Under the pieces are notes generated by a model that searched no databases, was not told where the DNA came from, and saw only the letters and a program-made list of their open reading frames with translations. Shown piece by piece: positions 4,675 through 6,776 of a DNA stretch of 6,776 nt (position 1 is its first letter; every line of letters starts with the position of its first letter). A program made the position numbers and the translations under genes. The DNA lies in contig JAUWKH010000094.1 in NCBI GenBank assembly GCA_030614305.1, positions 1 through 6,776 of the forward strand. The letters are read 5' to 3'. Source of the DNA: Bacteroidota bacterium. Lineage in GTDB: Bacteria; Bacteroidota; Bacteroidia; Bacteroidales; JADFUO01.

Positions 4675-5670
4675 ATGCTGAATAACATAGAATTTGCACA
4701 ACCGTATTTTTTATACTTGCTTTTGATTATTCCTGTATTGATTGTGTGGTACTGGTTTAAACATAACAAAAGAAAAGCCGATATTCAGTTTTCCTCAACT
4801 GAAGTATTTGAAAATACCAAAAAAAGTGCAAAACAATATCTTTATCACAGTCTGTTTGTTTTAAGATTATTGATAATTATTTTATTGATAATTGCTTTTG
4901 CACGACCGCAAACAACTTTAAGCAGGCAGGATATTACCATTGAAGGCATTGATATTGTTATGGCATTGGATGTTTCGGGAAGTATGCTTGCTCAGGATTT
5001 GAAACCCGACAGACTTGAAGCAGCAAAAAACGTTGCTTCGGATTTTTTTGACGGCAGACCTAATGACCGTATCGGACTTGTTATTTTTAGCGGAGAAACT
5101 TTTACGCAATGCCCGCTTACTACTGATCACAGGGTTATTAAAAATCTGTTTAAAGATATTAAAAGCGGAATGATTGAAGACGGAACTGCCATTGGCGACG
5201 GACTTGCAACTGCTGTTAACCGACTTAAAGACAGCAAAGCAATCAGTAAAGTAATTATTCTTTTAACCGACGGAGTTAATAATGCAGGTTCATTAGATCC
5301 TCTTTCTGCTGCTGAAATTGCAAAAATTTATGGAGTCAGGATTTATACTATTGGCGTTGGTTCAATGGGAACGGCTCCTTATCCGGTTCAGACACCGTAC
5401 GGTTTAAGATATCAGGATATGGAAGTGAAAATTGATGAAGATTTATTAAAAGAAGTGGCTGATATGACCGATGGAAAATATTTCAGGGCAACAAGTAATA
5501 AAAAACTTAAAGATATTTATGAAGAAATTGATAAAATGGAAAAATCTAAAATTGATGTTACGGAATTTCGTAAAAAGAAAGAGGAGTTTTTGCCGCTTGC
5601 TTTTATTGCACTCGGGTTGTTTATTCTGGAAATATTATTAAGAAATACGATATTTAGAACATTACCATAA
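4675..5670 (+). CDS. batA: BatA, membrane-anchored vWA protein
   Basis: A 331-residue BatA homologue of normal length. The BatA N-terminal region (FAQPYFLYLLLIIP at 7-20) begins with a TM at about 11-28, followed by a second TM at 58-76 ending in the family-typical FARPQ (75-79). A vWA domain follows from about 90 to 290 with a complete MIDAS: D99-S101-S103 in ALDVSGSM, T171 in GTAIGDG, and D199 in LLTDG. A C-terminal TM lies at about 306-323. The vWA domain should bind Mg2+ and mediate protein-protein contact with other Bat proteins. Bat proteins were named for aerotolerance in Bacteroides fragilis; the molecular function is unsettled. The ATG at 4675 follows an A/T-rich leader without Shine-Dalgarno. 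Batlike gaps of 185 bp upstream and 121 bp downstream are unusually wide. Confidence 0.95.
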   Translation: MLNNIEFAQPYFLYLLLIIPVLIVWYWFKHNKRKADIQFSSTEVFENTKKSAKQYLYHSLFVLRLLIIILLIIAFARPQTTLSRQDITIEGIDIVMALDVSGSMLAQDLKPDRLEAAKNVASDFFDGRPNDRIGLVIFSGETFTQCPLTTDHRVIKNLFKDIKSGMIEDGTAIGDGLATAVNRLKDSKAISKVIILLTDGVNNAGSLDPLSAAEIAKIYGVRIYTIGVGSMGTAPYPVQTPYGLRYQDMEVKIDEDLLKEVADMTDGKYFRATSNKKLKDIYEEIDKMEKSKIDVTEFRKKKEEFLPLAFIALGLFILEILLRNTIFRTLP

Positions 5671-5689
5671 AAATAAGAAAATTTTGGTC

Positions 5690-5741
5690 ATTGTAATTTT
5701 GAGATTGGATTTTATTTGTATTTTGAGATTTGTATTTTGAG
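5690..5741. repeat. 14-bp tandem duplication (2 x 7) between batA and batB
   Basis: ATTTGTATTTTGAG occurs twice head to tail (5714-5727 and 5728-5741). A near copy, ATTGTAATTTTGAG, lies at 5690-5703. Read on the - strand the unit is two heptamers, CTCAAAA and TACAAAT, so it resembles the other heptamer arrays in inverted orientation. The near copy happens to contain TAATTTTG (5694-5701), a match to the -7 consensus, but no -33 element precedes it. Confidence 0.75.
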
Positions 5742-5791
5742 TTTTTACTAATAATAACCATAGTTGTTTACTTATAAATAGTAATTTAATA

Positions 5792-6776
5792 ATGATAAGA
5801 TTCGCACATATATATTATTTATACGGATTACTGTTAATACCCGTATTTATTATTATTTTTTCAGTAATGCTTCGCTGGAAAAAGAAAGCATTAAACAGAT
5901 TTGGCGACATTGCAATTATTTCGCAGTTAATACCTGATGTTTCAAAAGGCAGGCTTGTTTTAAAATTTTTCCTGATAATTCTTGCTTATGCTTTTCTGAT
6001 TGTTGGAATAGCTAATCCTCAGATTGGCTCAAAATTAGAAAAGGTTGAACGCAAAGGAATAGATTTAATGATTGCCATTGATGTATCAAACAGTATGCTT
6101 TCGCAGGATATAAAACCGAGCCGGCTGGCAAGTGCAAAACAGGCAGTATCAAGGCTGATTGATAATCTGAAAGGCGACAGGATAGGTATTATTGTTTTTG
6201 CAGGGAAAGCATACATGCAATTGCCGATTACAACAGATTATGCAGCAGCAAAACTTTTTTTATCAACAATCAATACTGAAATAGTTCCTATACAAGGAAC
6301 TGCTATTGGTTATGCCATTCAGCTTGCAGTTGGCTCATTTGGTAATAATAATCACAGTAAAGCTGTAATTATTATTACCGATGGTGAGAACCATGAAGGA
6401 AATGCCGTTGAAGAAGCCAAAGCAGCTTCTGAACTTGGTATTAAAATTTGTACAATAGGAATGGGATTACCTGACGGAGCCCCTATTCCTGTCTTAAATA
6501 AATATGGCGATCATATTGACTATAAAAAAGATAAAGAAGGCAAAACAATTATCACAAAACTTGATGAAACCATGTTGCAGCAAATAGCTTCGGCAGGAAA
6601 AGGTGTTTATGTAAGGGCAAATAATACTCAGGCAGGATTGAAAAAAGTGTTTAACGAAATAAATGAAATGGAAAAAACCGAATTTGAAAGTAAAATGTTT
6701 TCGGATTATGAAGACAGGTTTCAATATTTTATCGGTATTTGTCTTGTAATTTTAATCCTGGAACTATTTATTTTTG
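5792..6776 (+). CDS. batB: BatB, membrane-anchored vWA protein, 3' partial
   Basis: The frame is open from the ATG at 5792 to the window end: 328 codons and one base with no stop. It resembles BatA in layout: N-terminal TM at about 11-27 after RFAHIYYLYGLL, second TM at 56-74 ending in GIANPQIG (72-79), then a vWA domain with full MIDAS, D97-S99-S101 in AIDVSNSM, T170 in GTAIGYA, and D197 in IITDGEN. A final hydrophobic segment (311-328) is cut by the window edge, so probably only some 10-20 residues are missing. Expected role: membrane-bound vWA partner of BatA, with a BatC-like TPR protein commonly encoded next. The ATG is preferred because it gives the conserved start of the family; the upstream spacer is repeat sequence with no coding potential. 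Confidence 0.93.
   Translation, partial: MIRFAHIYYLYGLLLIPVFIIIFSVMLRWKKKALNRFGDIAIISQLIPDVSKGRLVLKFFLIILAYAFLIVGIANPQIGSKLEKVERKGIDLMIAIDVSNSMLSQDIKPSRLASAKQAVSRLIDNLKGDRIGIIVFAGKAYMQLPITTDYAAAKLFLSTINTEIVPIQGTAIGYAIQLAVGSFGNNNHSKAVIIITDGENHEGNAVEEAKAASELGIKICTIGMGLPDGAPIPVLNKYGDHIDYKKDKEGKTIITKLDETMLQQIASAGKGVYVRANNTQAGLKKVFNEINEMEKTEFESKMFSDYEDRFQYFIGICLVILILELFIF

Noticed and set aside
5694..5701. TAATTTTG as a -7 element for batB
   Set aside because: It matches TAnnTTTG, but it lies in the 14-bp repeat family, has no -33 motif upstream, and such words are frequent in T-rich DNA.

Overview
The window reads as AT-rich DNA from a Bacteroidota (Bacteroidetes) organism, probably an environmental Bacteroidia-like lineage. 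Three things support this: the gene order MoxR ATPase / DUF58 / membrane protein / BatA / BatB; a promoter matching the Bacteroidetes -7 consensus TAnnTTTG ahead of the first of these genes; and A-rich leaders without clear Shine-Dalgarno sequences. All supported genes are on the + strand.

Left part (1-1165): the window opens inside a gene for a DUF4411-type PIN-like protein, probably a toxin whose antitoxin gene lies outside the window. A long stretch without an intact gene follows. It holds a ~136-bp foldback element with nested inverted repeats (706-841), the C-terminal remnant of an unrecognised gene (864-1012), a 7-bp tandem array (1040-1074), four TTAAC half-sites spaced about one helical turn apart (1097-1133) and a -7 promoter element (1156-1163).

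Right part (1220-6776): the front half of a Bat ('Bacteroides aerotolerance') locus. A MoxR-type AAA+ ATPase is followed by a DUF58 protein with a vWA-like MIDAS motif, a signal-peptide/single-TM protein with a BatD-like periplasmic part, BatA, and BatB, which is cut by the window end just short of its C-terminus. By family knowledge, the MoxR ATPase is thought to act as a chaperone-like remodeller on the vWA proteins, with BatA and BatB as membrane-anchored vWA domains facing a periplasmic partner. batC, batD and batE would be expected next, outside the window.

The most unusual property lies between the genes. Gaps in this locus are 137, 289, 185 and 121 bp, and every one contains a different repeat: a perfect 16-bp-arm palindrome, heptamer arrays, REP-like hairpins, an octamer minisatellite, a half-palindrome, and a 14-bp (2x7) duplication. 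No CRISPR array, tRNA, rRNA or complete transposase was seen. The best leads for something undescribed are the 706-841 foldback element, the PhoP-box-like operator ahead of moxR, and the shared N4AAA heptamer repeat family.
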